Shown: piece by piece, positions 25,049 through 36,906 of the stretch | How the letters are laid out: every line of letters begins with the position of its first letter | Position numbering within the stretch: position 1 is the stretch's first letter | Assembly (NCBI GenBank): GCA_036785705.1 | Contig: JAWUZG010000014.1 | Location: 434,001-498,000, forward strand | Reading direction: 5' to 3' | DNA: 64,000 bases | From: Acanthornis magna | Taxonomy: Eukaryota; Chordata; Aves; Passeriformes; Acanthizidae | The notes under the pieces: model-generated | Seen by the model: only the letters and a program-made list of their open reading frames with translations | The model's database searches: none | Told to the model about the DNA's origin: nothing | Made by a program: the position numbers and the translations under genes

Positions 25049-25525
25049 TTAGATGTCTTTGATCAATTTGTTAATTTTTATCCCAGTTTTGTGTGTTTTG
25101 AAGGCATGAAGATGAATCAAAAGAAAATTCATGCCAAAATAAAAGGACCACCAGACAGGTGTCCTCCCAAAGTGAGTCCTCCGATGGGTGATGAAGTTGG
25201 AGCAGAGGATGAAGCTCTTCCCACACTCGGGACACTCGTAGGGCCTCTCCCCGGTGTGGATGCTCTGGTGGCAGATCAGGCTGGAGCTGTGGCTGAAGCT
25301 CATCCCACATTGCCCACACTCGCAGGGCCTCTCCCCGCTCTGAGCCCTCAGGCACCGCGGCGGTTCCGGGGCTTGTTCCCAACAGCTCCGCTCAGCCCTC
25401 ACGCACCGCGCTGGGGCCGCCAAGCACTTTTCAGCCCCGGCCGCCCCCACGGGCCGGGCCCCGAGGGTCCCGCTGCCGCCGCCGCGGCCCCACAGAGCCC
25501 AGAAACCCCGGAAAATCGCTCCCAT
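25049..25525 (-). pseudogene. Two-finger C2H2 fragment (right arm)
   Basis: A 158-residue frame. After a GC-rich 5' part come two C2H2 fingers ([14 protein letters not shown]...HQSIH and [23 protein letters not shown]). Both keep all zinc ligands. The second finger corresponds to the decayed finger that lies beyond the stop codon in the full-length genes. A deletion has therefore removed the usual last finger and its stop, and the frame runs into AT-rich sequence (GKTPVWW-like tail). It is likely a gene fragment, but less damaged than its left-arm partner. Confidence 0.6.
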
Positions 25526-26159
25526 GCACTAAAATACCTTTTCGTGTGCAGCGAGGGGCGCGGGGGAGCCTTCTGAACTCCCCTGCCCTCAGCCCCTCCC
25601 GGGCACGGCCGGGCATTAGCTCGGCTCCCGGGGCTGTGGCCCGGCACCGGCTGCTGCCACAGGGCACGGGGCTGCCGCACTCGGCCATTAAACCCAACAG
25701 ATTTGGGGACGAGGGACAGCCCCAGAAAGCCTCGGGGAGTCCTCGGCAGCTTGGAGCTGCACGAGGCCAAGAAAGGATGCCCTGGACACAGTGATGGCCC
25801 CAGCAGCGGCTCTGCCCCCAGCACGGGGCTGTGTCCCACACCCCACGCTCCAGCCCGAGCTTTGGGCCGCGGGAGCGGAGCTGCTGCACGGAGCTTCCAG
25901 CCCCACCAGCCGCACCTCTGATCCCTTGGGACCTGACGGCGGGGACGGGTGTCCGCCGGCGCTCGGGGTCTGTCAGCTTTTGCAATCCAGAGGCATAAAC
26001 GGAGTCCAAAGTGGTGTCCATTTCCATCACTTGCCATTTCTCCTTTCTTGTCCATGGCGGATTTCACAGCGCTTCCTTTCAGCCCAGAGACTAAGAAAAC
26101 AAAATTCCCGGCTGCCCCTGCAGCCCTGCTGCTTTCCACAGCAAAGGACGGCCCCAGGG

Positions 26160-26946
26160 GTGATGTCAGACACAGCCGGGATGGGAATGCCAAGGAACAG
26201 GAGGAGGAGGAGCAGGAGAGGAGGAGAAAGGACAGAGGAAGAGGAAGCCCAAGTGGGGAGGAGAGATGGAGGAGGGGAAGCTGGAGGAAGAGGAGGGATC
26301 AAGGGGGTGGAGCAGCAAGAGAAGCAGGAACAGGAGCTGCCACGTGCATTCATCGCTCTCTTTGTTCGCAGCCCTCGGCCCCGGGAGCATCGCCCCCCGC
26401 ATCCCGCAGGTGACCGGGCACGGGGAGGTCGCCCCAAAGATCTTGTGCGGTGCGTGGGGTTCTTTTTTTGGGGGGAGGGGATTTTTGGACCTTGTAGGAC
26501 TCCAGAACCGAGCCCCAAATATCTTTGGTTGTTCCTGGGAGGGTTTTGGGTTTTTTTTTTTTGGGCAGAGAGGTGGCAGATGTTTGGATGTTGCAGGACT
26601 CCAAATGTGAGTCGCAAATGTCCCTGGGGGGATATTGGGGAGTCCCCGGCACGCGGGTTTTTGGGGGGTCTCAGTGGCGGCTGGCGGGAGAAGTGGGATG
26701 GGGTGGGCTGGGGCCCGGGCAGGGTGGGATGTGGATTGGGGTGTGGGGGAGGGGAATGGGTGGGCTGGGGCACCTCTGGAGCCCAGCTGCGCCCCCCTGG
26801 GCCCCAGCGGCGGCGGGAGCGGAATTTGGGGAGGGGGAGGTGTGGGGCGGGCAGGCCGGGCCCCCCCGCTGGGCGCTGTCCCGTTGGGGCCGAGTGCGGG
26901 GGGAGCTGTCCCGCGGGGCCCGGCCCTGCCCGGGCACGGCTGATGC
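26160..26946 (+). repeat. Partial cassette (GA tract to IIB 5' flank), cut by ERV
   Basis: Contains the GA tract, the short AG/GT segment, G-rich repeats and the CpG-rich flank that normally precedes IIB exon 1. It stops at CGGCTGATGC, before the exon. It has the same internal deletion (joining GGGGC to ACCTCTGGAGCCC near 26,770) as unit 4 at about 42,264. Confidence 0.7.
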
Positions 26947-27448
26947 TGATTCGCCCCCAGCAGGCCCAGAGACACTTCAGAGACAAAGTCAGAGAAGTGA
27001 GTATTTGCTTTATTCGGCGCGCCGGGTGTGGGCGATCGCTCCTCCAAACATACACACCCCGGCTCTTCCAGCATACCATGTTATGGGTAACATTCATGAA
27101 TATTCATCACATTCCCTGGGATAGGAGTGGTTATACAAATAATTTCTCAGAAGTCATTAGTATCATTAGCATGTGTGCCATGCATGCGCTGTGTGCCCTG
27201 GTGGTCTTTGGGGATCTTTTCCTGATGAAGTTCTGTAGTCTTCATCGCAATGTACTTTCCACCTTTCTCTCTGGAGCATGTGCAGTCCTTGGTGGGATGA
27301 TTGAGTGGTTTCTGTGATGGCCTCAAACAGATTCTTGTCCCTCTTATCTTGAGAAGATTAAGGGAATTCTGTTTTCCTAGGTTTTAGAATTTACATATTC
27401 TGTCTCTCAATAGTTAACTTGAGTTACCTATGGACTACCCGTTTCTCA
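26947..27448 (-). repeat. 3' LTR of gamma-like ERV
   Basis: TGAGAAAC... start next to a polypurine tract (AAAAAAAGGGGGGAT read on minus), ends GCGAATCA. Carries AATAAA in the part read near 27,030-27,020. It abuts the partial cassette directly. Confidence 0.8.
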
Positions 27449-27802
27449 ATCCCCCCTTTTTTTCTTGGTCATTTGTAATACTTTACAAATCTTGTATGTC
27501 GCGAAAGTTAGTATCTTTCTTTAGCTTACTTCTAAGTTTGTACTTTTGCCATTGAGCATAACCATGGCGATTCCAAGTACATCATATCATACAACAATAA
27601 CTACTAATACAGACAGTAAATAACAATGCAGTAATACAAATGACTATTACAAACAATTGTTTAAGCCTGGATAAGTTGGATAACCGTGCTGTAAGTTTGT
27701 CCTATACCTTTTTAAACTCTTAAGAAATGTCATTTGAGGTGATCTAATGCAATGTTCACTTTGGATAAATAATTTTATGATTATGAGATATTTTATTCTA
27801 GC

Positions 27803-29280
27803 CTATCTATCTGTTCTTACTTGTCCCTTCTCTTCTTGTTTGTAATTTAAATCATTAGTGTTGTATGGTGGGGGTTTCTTACCTATAAGGATACTAGAAG
27901 GGATTAAAGCTAGGGCTTGAATTTGAACCCCACCAGCCACTGCCTTTGCTGTTTTGTCTGCCATAGCATTTCCCAGTTCAGGGATGGTGTTACCCTGGGA
28001 GTGCTTTTTACAGTGCATTATAGCCACTTTTGAAGGTTTTAGCACTGCTTCCAGCAACTGTAAGATTACAGTAGCTTGCTGATTTCTTTCTTCTGTGAGT
28101 TTAATAAACCCCTCTCTTTCCAAATAGCTCCGTGAGCGTGTACAACCCCAAAAACATGCCTTGAATCAGTCCAAATGTTGACAGGCTTTCCTTCGGCTGA
28201 TGCCAGGGCTCGAGTTAGGGCTATTATCTCAGCCTTGTGAGCAGATGTCCCCACAGGTAACGGTTTTGCCTCAATGACAGCATCTGTGGTTGTAATTGCA
28301 TACCCAGCAAGGCGCTTACCATTTTTGACATAACTGCTTCCATCAGTGTACCAGTTTTTCACATTTTCCAGCAGAGAGTCCTTTAGCTGGAGTCAACGCA
28401 GTCATGCTGTACAGGCTCCTCAGTAACTCTGCCCTGGAGGTAAGCTGCTGGATTAAGATGTTGCTTATTTGGATACTCACATCCTCCGATTCTGCTAGGA
28501 CAGCTTGATATTTGAGAAAGCAAGATGGGGCTAACCAGTGATTTCCTTTCTGCATGAGCACTGCTGACACTGTATGAGCACAGCTGCCACTGCACGCAGG
28601 CAGGCAGGCCATCTTCGGCTGACCACATCCAATTGCTTGGAGAAATAAGCCACTGGCCTTTTGTAGGGTCCCAGCTTCTGTGCCAAAAGTCCCAGTGTCA
28701 GTCTTTGCTTCTCATGTGAGAACAACAGAAAAGGTTTAGTGACAAACTGCCTCCTTCTTACTGTCTCCCAAGGCTCTCTCTCTCCCCTGCTAGTTCATAT
28801 CCCAGAAATGGAACTCACTGGAGGCCTAACTGAACTTTTTAGGAGAGACTTTATATTGACTTAGTCCCAGAAAATTTAAAAGACTTACAGTCTTCACGGG
28901 TAGGTCATCAACATACTGCAGAAGTGTACTTTCTTCAAGTGGTGGTGTCCAGTCTTCTAGTTTTTTTAACTCCTTGATCTCTAAACATCATGGGGCTATT
29001 TTTGGATCCTTGTGGCAATACAGTCCATGTAAATTGGCTTTTTCTCCCTGTTTTGGGGTTTTTAAAAATTTCCTGACTGCTTTTAGCTAATGGCAGACAA
29101 AAGAAAGCATCTTTTACGTTTAAAACTTCACTGACACTGGCTGTGCCCCTTCCAGCAGTTTAATAACCACTGGGGAAGCTTGTTTTGATTTCTTTGGAAT
29201 TTTAACATCCTATAAACTTTAAGGGACTTAAAAAGTGGACATTTTTGTTTTCCCTGTGGCCTTAATATTTTGGACATGAT
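27803..29280 (-). pseudogene. Degenerate pol (RT and RNase H) of gamma-like ERV
   Basis: A reverse-transcriptase palm segment with LPQGSKNSP (about 29,020-28,990) precedes the catalytic YVDD at 28,915-28,904. RT connection pieces lie at 28,725-28,343. An RNase H frame follows at 28,362-28,066, with the acidic residues in TDGSS, KAEIIAL and TDSRH, then a frameshift into 28,123-27,803 (GNAMADKTAK). Several frameshifts and stops separate these pieces. Gene order and motifs fit class I (gamma-like) retroviral pol. Not functional. Confidence 0.8.
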
Positions 29281-32268
29281 CATTGTCCTGCCCCGATATA
29301 GTTTTCAGGCTCTTAGGAGCACATACAGCTCTGCTGTTTGAGCTGACTATGTGGGTGGCAACCTCCCCCTTCTTTTTACTTTTTTCTTATTAATGATACT
29401 GTATTTTTCAAATTGTTTTTCTTCTATCACTCTTGAAGACTCACTAACAAACACATTCTATTCCCCCAGGCCAGGTAGTGCCCTGCAAAATCTTCCTTAG
29501 CCTGGCTTTGGAGATCTATCAGCTGAATGCTGTCATGGGTTTCTGCCCAGCCCCCACTCTCCCTGGCCCCTTAAACAGGAGGCTGGGTCAAAACTGCCCT
29601 TATTTCTTAATTCTAAATTCTCTTGTTCTACTAAACCAGATTCATCATACTGTAATAACCGAGCACTGGTTATCCACCTGGACTTTTTTTTTTTTTCCAG
29701 TCAACAAAGCTCCTACTTAGTGTGAAACTTTAACAATTAGATATCTTTTTATCATTAACCCTGGGGCCTCAGTTACTATCAAGGCTGTGGCTGCAGGGCC
29801 ATTGTAGCCATTGCGGACAATGCAGCTAGCCTCTGGCTACATTCTGAGACATCTTGAGACAGTGAGTTGCTTTTGGCTACTGGATCTAGCAACTTAGAAA
29901 AATAAGCAACAGGCTACTGCATTCTCCAAAAGCAACTGCCAAATTCCCCAAAGCATGGGGAAACAACACTTAGCAGGGTACCTTCCCCACACCTTTGGTG
30001 GGATTTCTAGCAGACAGAGCAGAAAGAAGAAAGTATACTGGAATTCATATGAATGGTAACTGCTATCTTAAATTTGAAAGTGTCTTTCTGTTGCAGAGCC
30101 CAAAGCTCAGCAGATTGGTTTATGATTTCTAGTCAGTATCTCCCTTCTGTGGGGCTTAGCATTCCTAAACGCTAGACAAACAAATATGCACATAACAACA
30201 ACAGTTAGAAATGTGACAATCACCAATAGAACTTACTTGGTCTTAGCACTTTGATAGAATAGCCAGCTATCCTTTTGAAACCTTTAATTTTAAAGATAAT
30301 TAATTTTTTTTGTCCGATTTAGCCATTGTTTTATGTGCATGTGTTAAAAGGGTGCCACCTTCCCTCCTTTTTTGCTTACTCACCCTTTTGCATCCAAAGC
30401 CGTACTTGTTACAATCATTACAAGGTTCTGTTAGGATAGCTGAGTGATCTAGGAACAGCACTGTTGGTAATAGTGTTTTGGAAATACAAAAAACCATTTT
30501 TGTGTTAACGGATTAACTGTTTTACAGATCTCAGTTGCAAGGGCAGTCAGTGGTTCTTCTTGCTTCTGTGGCTTGAGTGGTTCCTTGTCTTACATCTGCA
30601 TACACTTGAGCATTGAAAGGTGTTAATGGTATTAAAACTTGCACAATGATAACACAAGCTAGAGTGGGGAGAAGGATGTGTTTTTCCTTCTTTCACCCCC
30701 CCCCCCCTTTTGGAAATTCTTATATTTTCCCTTAGCTAGTTTTATTTTGCAACAGAACCAGTTTTGTCACCCTTCTCTGCAATTAGGCAGAGCTTGATTT
30801 TGAGGGAGGGATATCATTCACACACCTTCCCTTCAGCAGTGTCAATTTGCATTTCTAAGGCAACTTCTCTGCCTGAAATGCCTGAAATGCCTCAGTCAAG
30901 CAAGCACACACAAGAAAGATCCAAAACAATACTCAATCAAACATCTAAAAGTTATGTTTTAACACTTTTGTAGCAAATTACTCTTAGTTTACAGGCGTCC
31001 CCGCATTGATTTTATCTGCCGGCGCTTACACAAACTAACTACACACACGAGGACACACACATTCAAAGAAAAAAAACTCAGAAGCACTTGAACAAACTTT
31101 GCTCAAAAAAAAAACCCATTCCCAGTAACTTAGGCAGGAGACTTTATCTCCAAAATACCTAGCAATTGCATTTTAACCCAAGCAGGAGACTTTAAGTCTA
31201 AGATCACACATCCCAACAGACTTTTCTGGGTTATTTTCTTGCTTTCTGATGATCCCATCCTTTGTCTGTCTGTTCTCTCTCTCTTCTTCAAGGCAAACCT
31301 TTCTGCTCGTCTCCTCCCACTCTTTTCTACAAAGTTACGTTTCTCACTTCTTTCTTACACACAAACTTTCCCGCAGGTCCACAAGGCCACGGCACTCTTT
31401 GCCAGTTTTCTCTTTATTTTCTTGCCCGTCCACAAAGCCACACTACTCTTAACATTATCTACACCTTCATTCTTCACAAGTTCTTTTCTAGTCTGATATC
31501 AAACTCTCTCCTCCAGCAGCTTGGACACCACACACTCCTTCGAGTCACTTCCTCTCACAATTAATACAACCACTCCAAGTTCAAGCCTGACAACTGTTTC
31601 CACACACTAAACACAGGATTTAAAAAGGGAAATCAAATGGAGCTATATTAGAGAGGTGTTGGGGGTCTGGATGTTCTCAATTTAATAGCTAAAACCTTTC
31701 TCCTTCAATAATACAGTCTGCCCCCACCAGATACTCCAAACCAATGGTTTATGTATGTTTTACACTAATTCACGCTTTGCCAATCACTTTGCTTTTCCCT
31801 GGCCGTTTCTGCCGCCAGATAACAGAACTGCAGGTAGAGCTCCGCATTCACTTTGGTTCAGAACACATCTCATTCGTTCTCACTCACACAGTAACAACAT
31901 AAGGACAGACAACACAAAAGTAGCAGTGCAATGGTGCACTACAGCATCTAACCCTGGGGTCCAACCCATTAAAGGTACCTTACCTGACAGTGGGGTCCAA
32001 CCCCTGGGGGATTCAACCCCTGCTCGGGACTAATTTTGGGAGACCCAGTCTCGACCCACCCTCAGGGACTTGTACCCCAGACCTGCAGGTATTTTTTTTT
32101 AAAATCGCAAATACCTTAATTTGGTGCAGATGGTCCTTGGTCTGCCCCCGCCGTGAGCCAAAGGACAGCTGAGCTCCCCCTGAAAATTCAGGGTCGCAAC
32201 TGGGAGGTCTGCTTACCCCTGGATCTGGCAGCTGAGCAGAGTTAGGCTCCCATCTGGAGGTGCCAATT
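29281..32268 (-). other. 5' internal region of gamma-like ERV, unrecognised
   Basis: Expected place of leader, gag and protease. No convincing gag or protease motif was found on the minus strand; it is AT-rich with short frames only. A GGGGTAAGC donor-like site lies about 50 bases after the 5' LTR. Plus-strand frames at 31,239-31,564 are low-complexity shadows. Confidence 0.4.
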
Positions 32269-32771
32269 TGATTCTCCCCAAGCAGGCCCAGAGACACTTC
32301 AGAGACAAAGTCAGAGCAGTGGGTATTTGCTTTATTTGGTGTGCCGCATGTGGGCGATCGCTCCTCCAAACACACACACCCCGGCACTTCCAGCATACCA
32401 TGTTATGGGTAACATTCATGAATGTTCATCACATTCCCTGGGATAGGAGTGGTTATACAAATCATTTCTCGGAAATCATTAATATCATTAGCATGTGTGC
32501 CACGCATGTGCTGTGTGTCCTGGTGATCTTTGGGGGTCTTCTCATGATGAAGATCTGGTGGTCTTCATCACAATGCACTTTCCACCTTTCTCTCTGGAGC
32601 ATGTGCAGTCCTTGGTGGGATGATTGAGTGGTTTCTGTGATGGCCTCAAACAGATTCTTGTCCCTCTTATCTTGAGAAGATTAAGGGAATTCTGTTTTCC
32701 TAGGTTTTAGAATTTACATATTCTGTCCCTCAGTAGTTAACTTGAGTTACCTATTGACTACCCATTTCTCA
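32269..32771 (-). repeat. 5' LTR of gamma-like ERV
   Basis: 503 bases, TGAGAAATGGG...GAATCA, followed in the element by AATTGGCACC. It is closer by eye to the LTR at 63,491-63,993 than to its own 3' LTR, and has the same host flank (CCAAAAA before TGAGAAA). Confidence 0.8.
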
Positions 32772-34984
32772 TTTTTGGACCTTGTAGGGCTCCAGAACCG
32801 AGCCCCAAATATCTTTGCTTGATCCTAGGAGGGCTTGTTTGTTTGAATTTTTTTTAGGGAGGGAGGGGGCGGACTTTTGGATCTTGCAGGACTCCAAATG
32901 TGAGTCGCAAATGCCCCTGGGGGGATATTGGGGAGTCCCCGGCACGCGGGTTTTTGGGGGGTCCCAGTGGCGGCTGGCGGGAGAAGTGGGATGGGGTGGG
33001 CTGGGTCCCGGGCAGGGTGGGATGTGGATTGGGGTGTGGGATGAAGTGTGGGGGAGGGGGATGTGTGGGCTGGGGCCTGGGATGAGGCAGCCGAAGGTTG
33101 GGGGTGAGGAAGGTGGGGGATCCCCACTCCTTTGGGGCTTGCTGGGTTTCCGCCACCTGTGAGGGAGTTTTGGGGTACCCCCTAAACCTTCTGGGGGTGG
33201 CACTGGCAGCGGGGGACACGTGGCTGCGGCACCTCGGGCCCCACCTGCGCCCCCCTCCTCCCCAGCGCCCCCCGGGAGCAGAATTTGGGGAGGGGGAGGT
33301 GTGGGGCGGGCAGGCCGGGCCCCCCCGCTGGGCGCTGTCCCGTTGGGGCCGAGTGCGGGGGGAGCTGTCCCGCGGGGCCCGGCCCTGCCCGGGCACGGCT
33401 GATGCCACCCGCCCGCGCTCCGCACTGCTCCGGCCTGGTGCTCGCAGTGCCGCGCGGGGCGGGGCCGCTTTGGGGACCCCCCCAGGGCAGAGCGCGGCTG
33501 CTTTGGGGCTGTGGGCACCTGCCCGGCGCTGGGCATGGGCCGTGTGGGGGCAGCTGGGGCCGTCCTGGTGGCACTGGTGGTGCTGGGAGTGCCCCCGGCC
33601 GCGGGGTGAGCGGGGGGTGCGGTGAGAAGGGGGGCGGGGGCTGGGACCCCAAAGTGAGCGAAATGGGGATTGGGACCCTCAAAGTGGTCAGGAGGGGCCT
33701 GGAAGCCCCAAAAGCAATCATGGGAGAGGGGGGTTGGGGATTGAGGGGACGATGGTGAAAGGGACAAAAGAGCAGTGGAAGAGGGGTGTGGGACGCCCAA
33801 AGAGAGTGGGAGGGGGATGGGAGACTGAAATTGAGTTGGTAGTGGTCTGTGGATTGGGAGAAGGATGGAAAAGGGGAGGAGAGGGGAGGGAAAGGTGGGG
33901 TTTGGACGGAATAAGGGCGGTTCCATGGGGGTCCAGCCCTGTTCCCCAGCACTCAATCCCTGGGGCAATTCCTTGGGGTTCTGGGGGAGGTGGATCTGCA
34001 CTGGGGGGGTCCCGAAGCCCCCTGTCCATCCCTGGGGCTGATCGGGGGGTTCGCCCCACCCAGCAGCCTGTGCTGTGGCAGCTATGGGGCAGAGGAGGGT
34101 GGGGAAGGGGGGTCTGGGGTGAGAGCAGAGGAGGAGCAGGAGGAAGAGGAGAGAGAGAGGAGAAGCAGCAGAAAAAGGAGGAGCAGGAGAACCATGAGGT
34201 TTCACCACCCACTGTGTCTGCAGCACCCCTGGCTCCAGGATCATTGCCTCCCCACATTCCACAGGTGACCAGGGAGGGGGAGCTCACCCCAAATCTATCA
34301 GGGGGTCTCCGGGAGGGTTTTTTCTTTTGGAGGGGTATTTGGAACTCGCAGTTTCTGGAATTGAACCCCAGATATCTTTGCATGTCCCTGGTGAGGATTT
34401 TCTGGGCCAGAGGGGATGTTTGGATCTTGCAGGACTCCAAAGCTGAGTCTGAAATGGACTTTGGGGGAATACTCGAGGGGATCCATGTGGGAATTGCCCG
34501 GTATTGGTGGGACAGGACATTGGTTTTGGGGATCCCCGGGAGAGCTGGGGTGTAAAACACAGGACTCTCAGAGTGGAGAGAGCAGAGAGGGGCGATAGCG
34601 GAGCTGGGGGACCCCCGGCAGCCTGGAGGGGTGGGGGAGCCTGGAGATGAGGCAGGGCCAGGACACTGATGCTGAAAGGGGCGGCGGAGAGAGGGGGAAG
34701 CCCCAAGTGCCTGGAGTGGGGGGGAGCCTGGAGAGGAGGACCCTGGGAGCCAAAGCACCATCATGGAAGAAGGGACCCCTGGCACCACCGAAACCCCACG
34801 GCATCCCTAAGCAGGACCCTGGAGCAGGGGGATCCCCAGGACCCACAGGAGCCCCCGCAGGTTTGAGAAGGGGAAACCCCAGCACCCCAAAGACAGGAGA
34901 CTGGAAAGGGGGAACTCCTGAGAGGCTTTTTTTGGGATCACTCTTGATTTTTGGAGGATTTTATAGACGCAAAGCACTCGGTGA
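32772..34984 (+). repeat. Cassette unit 3, truncated before its zinc-finger gene
   Basis: Starts at TTTTTGGACCTTGTAGG, inside the cassette, directly after the ERV LTR. It carries IIB exon 1 (33,535-33,605), GA tract and conserved spacer, and is cut at 34,984 (GGTGACT) by another ERV LTR, about 200 bases short of the expected zinc-finger ATG. It is a near-exact reverse copy of 61,278-63,490. Confidence 0.8.
33535..33605 (+). CDS. MHC class II beta exon 1 (signal peptide exon), orphan copy, unit 3
   Basis: 71 bases from ATG to a GTGAGC donor, peptide as in units 1 and 2. The CpG-rich 5' flank is intact back to about 33,220. No zinc-finger gene or other IIB exon follows; an ERV begins 1.4 kb downstream. 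Any transcript from this promoter would run into antisense retroviral sequence. Confidence 0.7.
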
Positions 34985-35346
34985 CTGCCGCATGACGTGT
35001 GGTGGTCGGCAATGGAACAGACGGGACAGATTGCATTGGATGGAAAAAGCTGATTTTATTGATACAGAGCTGCGTATTTATACCTTTTCAGCAGTAGCTA
35101 AAAACAGATTCTTATATAAGCAGTGATCACTATAACAACCTTATCTATGTTTTTCATAACATCGCAGAGCTAGAAGCTAGCACTAACCAGTACAGGTACA
35201 TACCTAACATGCTTTTCTCTTATGCTCTCTATTTTGTGGTAGGCCGCACCGCTTGCCATGGTTTGCGACCTTGCAGTATTTCTGCGTTCACTTCTGACAT
35301 GAGTTTAGCAGTGCTCTCACTTCTGCTTTCTAGCTGGAACTCCACA
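34985..35346 (-). repeat. 3' LTR of alpharetrovirus-like ERV
   Basis: Starts TGTGGAGTTCC right after the polypurine tract; about 360 bases. The 3' edge is set by the point where unit 3 sequence resumes, so it is accurate only to a few bases. Confidence 0.75.
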
Positions 35347-36688
35347 TCTCCCCCTTTCTTTTCCACAAGCAAGATTTTCTTTGCTGACTTGTCAATTAGT
35401 TTCTGAACGCATTGCAAAACACATGGCAAACAAAGCATCATAAGCAACAAAATGGCTAAATTCCTGTTTTAGCTAAGTGCTTGAGCCAGCCAGTCAGTCC
35501 CCATCCTCCAAGCAGGTTTCCAAGGCAGTCGTTGTCACCTACAACTCTCAGTTTGGTGACACTCTCTCGGAGGGCCTGTATGTTAGCATGGATAGACAAA
35601 GAGAGATCAGACAGGTTCATGCAGCATAAGCCTTCAAAATCATCACAACCGTGCCCGTGTGCTAAAAGCAAGAAATCAATTGCAGCTCTATTTTGCAGTG
35701 TAGCATGTCTTACGCTATCAGCATCAGTTAGTAAGCCTGTTAAAGCAGAGCCAGTAGCATTAGTTTGTTTTGCAAGCTAGCAGCCAAGGTTATTCAGTGT
35801 TTTCAGTGCATGTGCCGTTCCAATAGATGAGATGATAGCAGCAAACACTCGGGCTCCTAGGTTCTAAGATTCCACATTGTCATCACAATCCTGACTGTAT
35901 GTGTGAGTGCTGCGTTTTGTGCGCTTGTACAAAGGTGGTAAGCTTCTTTGAAAAGATTGGAAAGAGTGAAACATGGTTAGTTGCTGGAAAGTGCAAGGAC
36001 CTCCTACAGCTTTTCCTGGTATTCCCTTCCAAGCTGTGTTTTCACATATTAAAAAGATATTGTCTAACAACCCAATAGCAATGCTTCTGGGAGTAATTGG
36101 TTGGGGCAAAGTATGATTGCACCAGGCAGAGGCATTGGTGTAAATTCCTGTTCCTGAAATGTCAAGGCCGAATTTTTTGTCAGGATTTCTGGCAGTATAA
36201 TTTAGATAGAAACACGCAAAAGATTGCATGGATCCAAAAATATCTAATTCTTGGGGTGGCATAGAGAGGGGGGGAAAACTAAGAGCCTTCTTTACTCCTA
36301 ATCCTGTGTCGTTAGAGAAGTACCATCTGGCTGGTTCACCAGCTTTTTTGCGCCAAGTTTCTTGGCACCACCAGATTGGCTCAATTCGACCTATAGCAGT
36401 GCACTCTCTCCTGACTGTTAAATTGTACAAAGCATCCCATTCACTTTTCACTAGAGGTATGGCCACCAGACAGGTTTGGAAAGGGTCACCAGGGGAGGTC
36501 ATGGAAAGGCACAGCGTGGATTCGTTTAAAGCTTCAGCCAGCGTAAGCCAAACATTGTGTTCTGGAAGGGGTGGCATCGCAGCCACCTCTCCTTCGTCGA
36601 GAAGGAGTCCTACTAGGAGGACCAGACTGACAAGGCGGATCTGAGTCCCAAAAGTACCAATGTGGGAGCCAGCCATACCCTTGTCCAC
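35229..36688 (-). pseudogene. Alpharetrovirus-like env (surface and transmembrane parts), broken
   Basis: A 274-residue frame (36,688-35,864) has an N-terminal hydrophobic signal, paired cysteines, six or so N-X-S/T sites and a basic furin-type site (KRTKR) near its end. A stop follows 15 residues after that site. Past the stop come a hydrophobic fusion-peptide-like stretch, then (35,671-35,456) a segment with the CX6CC motif (CDDFEGLCC), and a hydrophobic anchor with tail near 35,450-35,340. This layout is that of avian alpharetroviral envelopes: receptor binding and membrane fusion. The surface part is open, but the transmembrane part is split by stops, so no fusogenic product is expected. 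Confidence 0.8.
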
Positions 36689-36906
36689 ACAAAAATTTTA
36701 AAATGATGCAGTTACCATAAGAATAGCACAAAGGATCACACTGTGGGCAATGGGCATGGTGGTGATGTGATATGCAATACCACCGCCTGTGACACTTTTA
36801 ACAGTGACACAAAACCCACACTTGTTGGGAATAATCTTTACATATAAAACAGGGTATAGGGTTATTTTCTAGTTCAATTTTTTCTTTAAAGTGTCTCCAG
36901 TGCTGC

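Larger units (their letters stand above)
18540..26946 (-). repeat. Right arm of ~8.5 kb inverted repeat
   Basis: Reverse counterpart of 3,721-12,395, with the same order of solo LTR, gag-like element, unknown open frames and two-finger fragment. It ends abruptly at 26,946, where an ERV LTR begins. Compared with the left arm it lacks about 200 bases of the IIB 5' flank near 26,765. Confidence 0.85.
26947..32771 (-). mobile_element. Gamma-like ERV provirus, degenerate, with two LTRs
   Basis: On the minus strand: 5' LTR 32,771-32,269, long degenerate leader/gag interval, pol remnants (29,280-27,803), polypurine tract (about 27,465-27,449), 3' LTR 27,448-26,947. The LTRs are 503 and 502 bases, start TGAGAAA and end GAATCA, and differ at many positions, so the insertion is not recent. 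Integrase and env are not seen between pol and the polypurine tract. The flanks are not a short target duplication but overlapping copies of the cassette 5' region. Confidence 0.8.

Noticed and set aside
25791..27317. 508-residue plus-strand frame
   Set aside because: Runs from the antisense of a GC-rich segment through a cassette and into an LTR. It crosses a recombination junction and carries no domain.
32245..32268. Named tRNA primer site for the gamma-like ERV
   Set aside because: The sequence after the LTR (AATTGGCACCTCC) holds a TGG but I could not match the rest to a tRNA 3' end with confidence.
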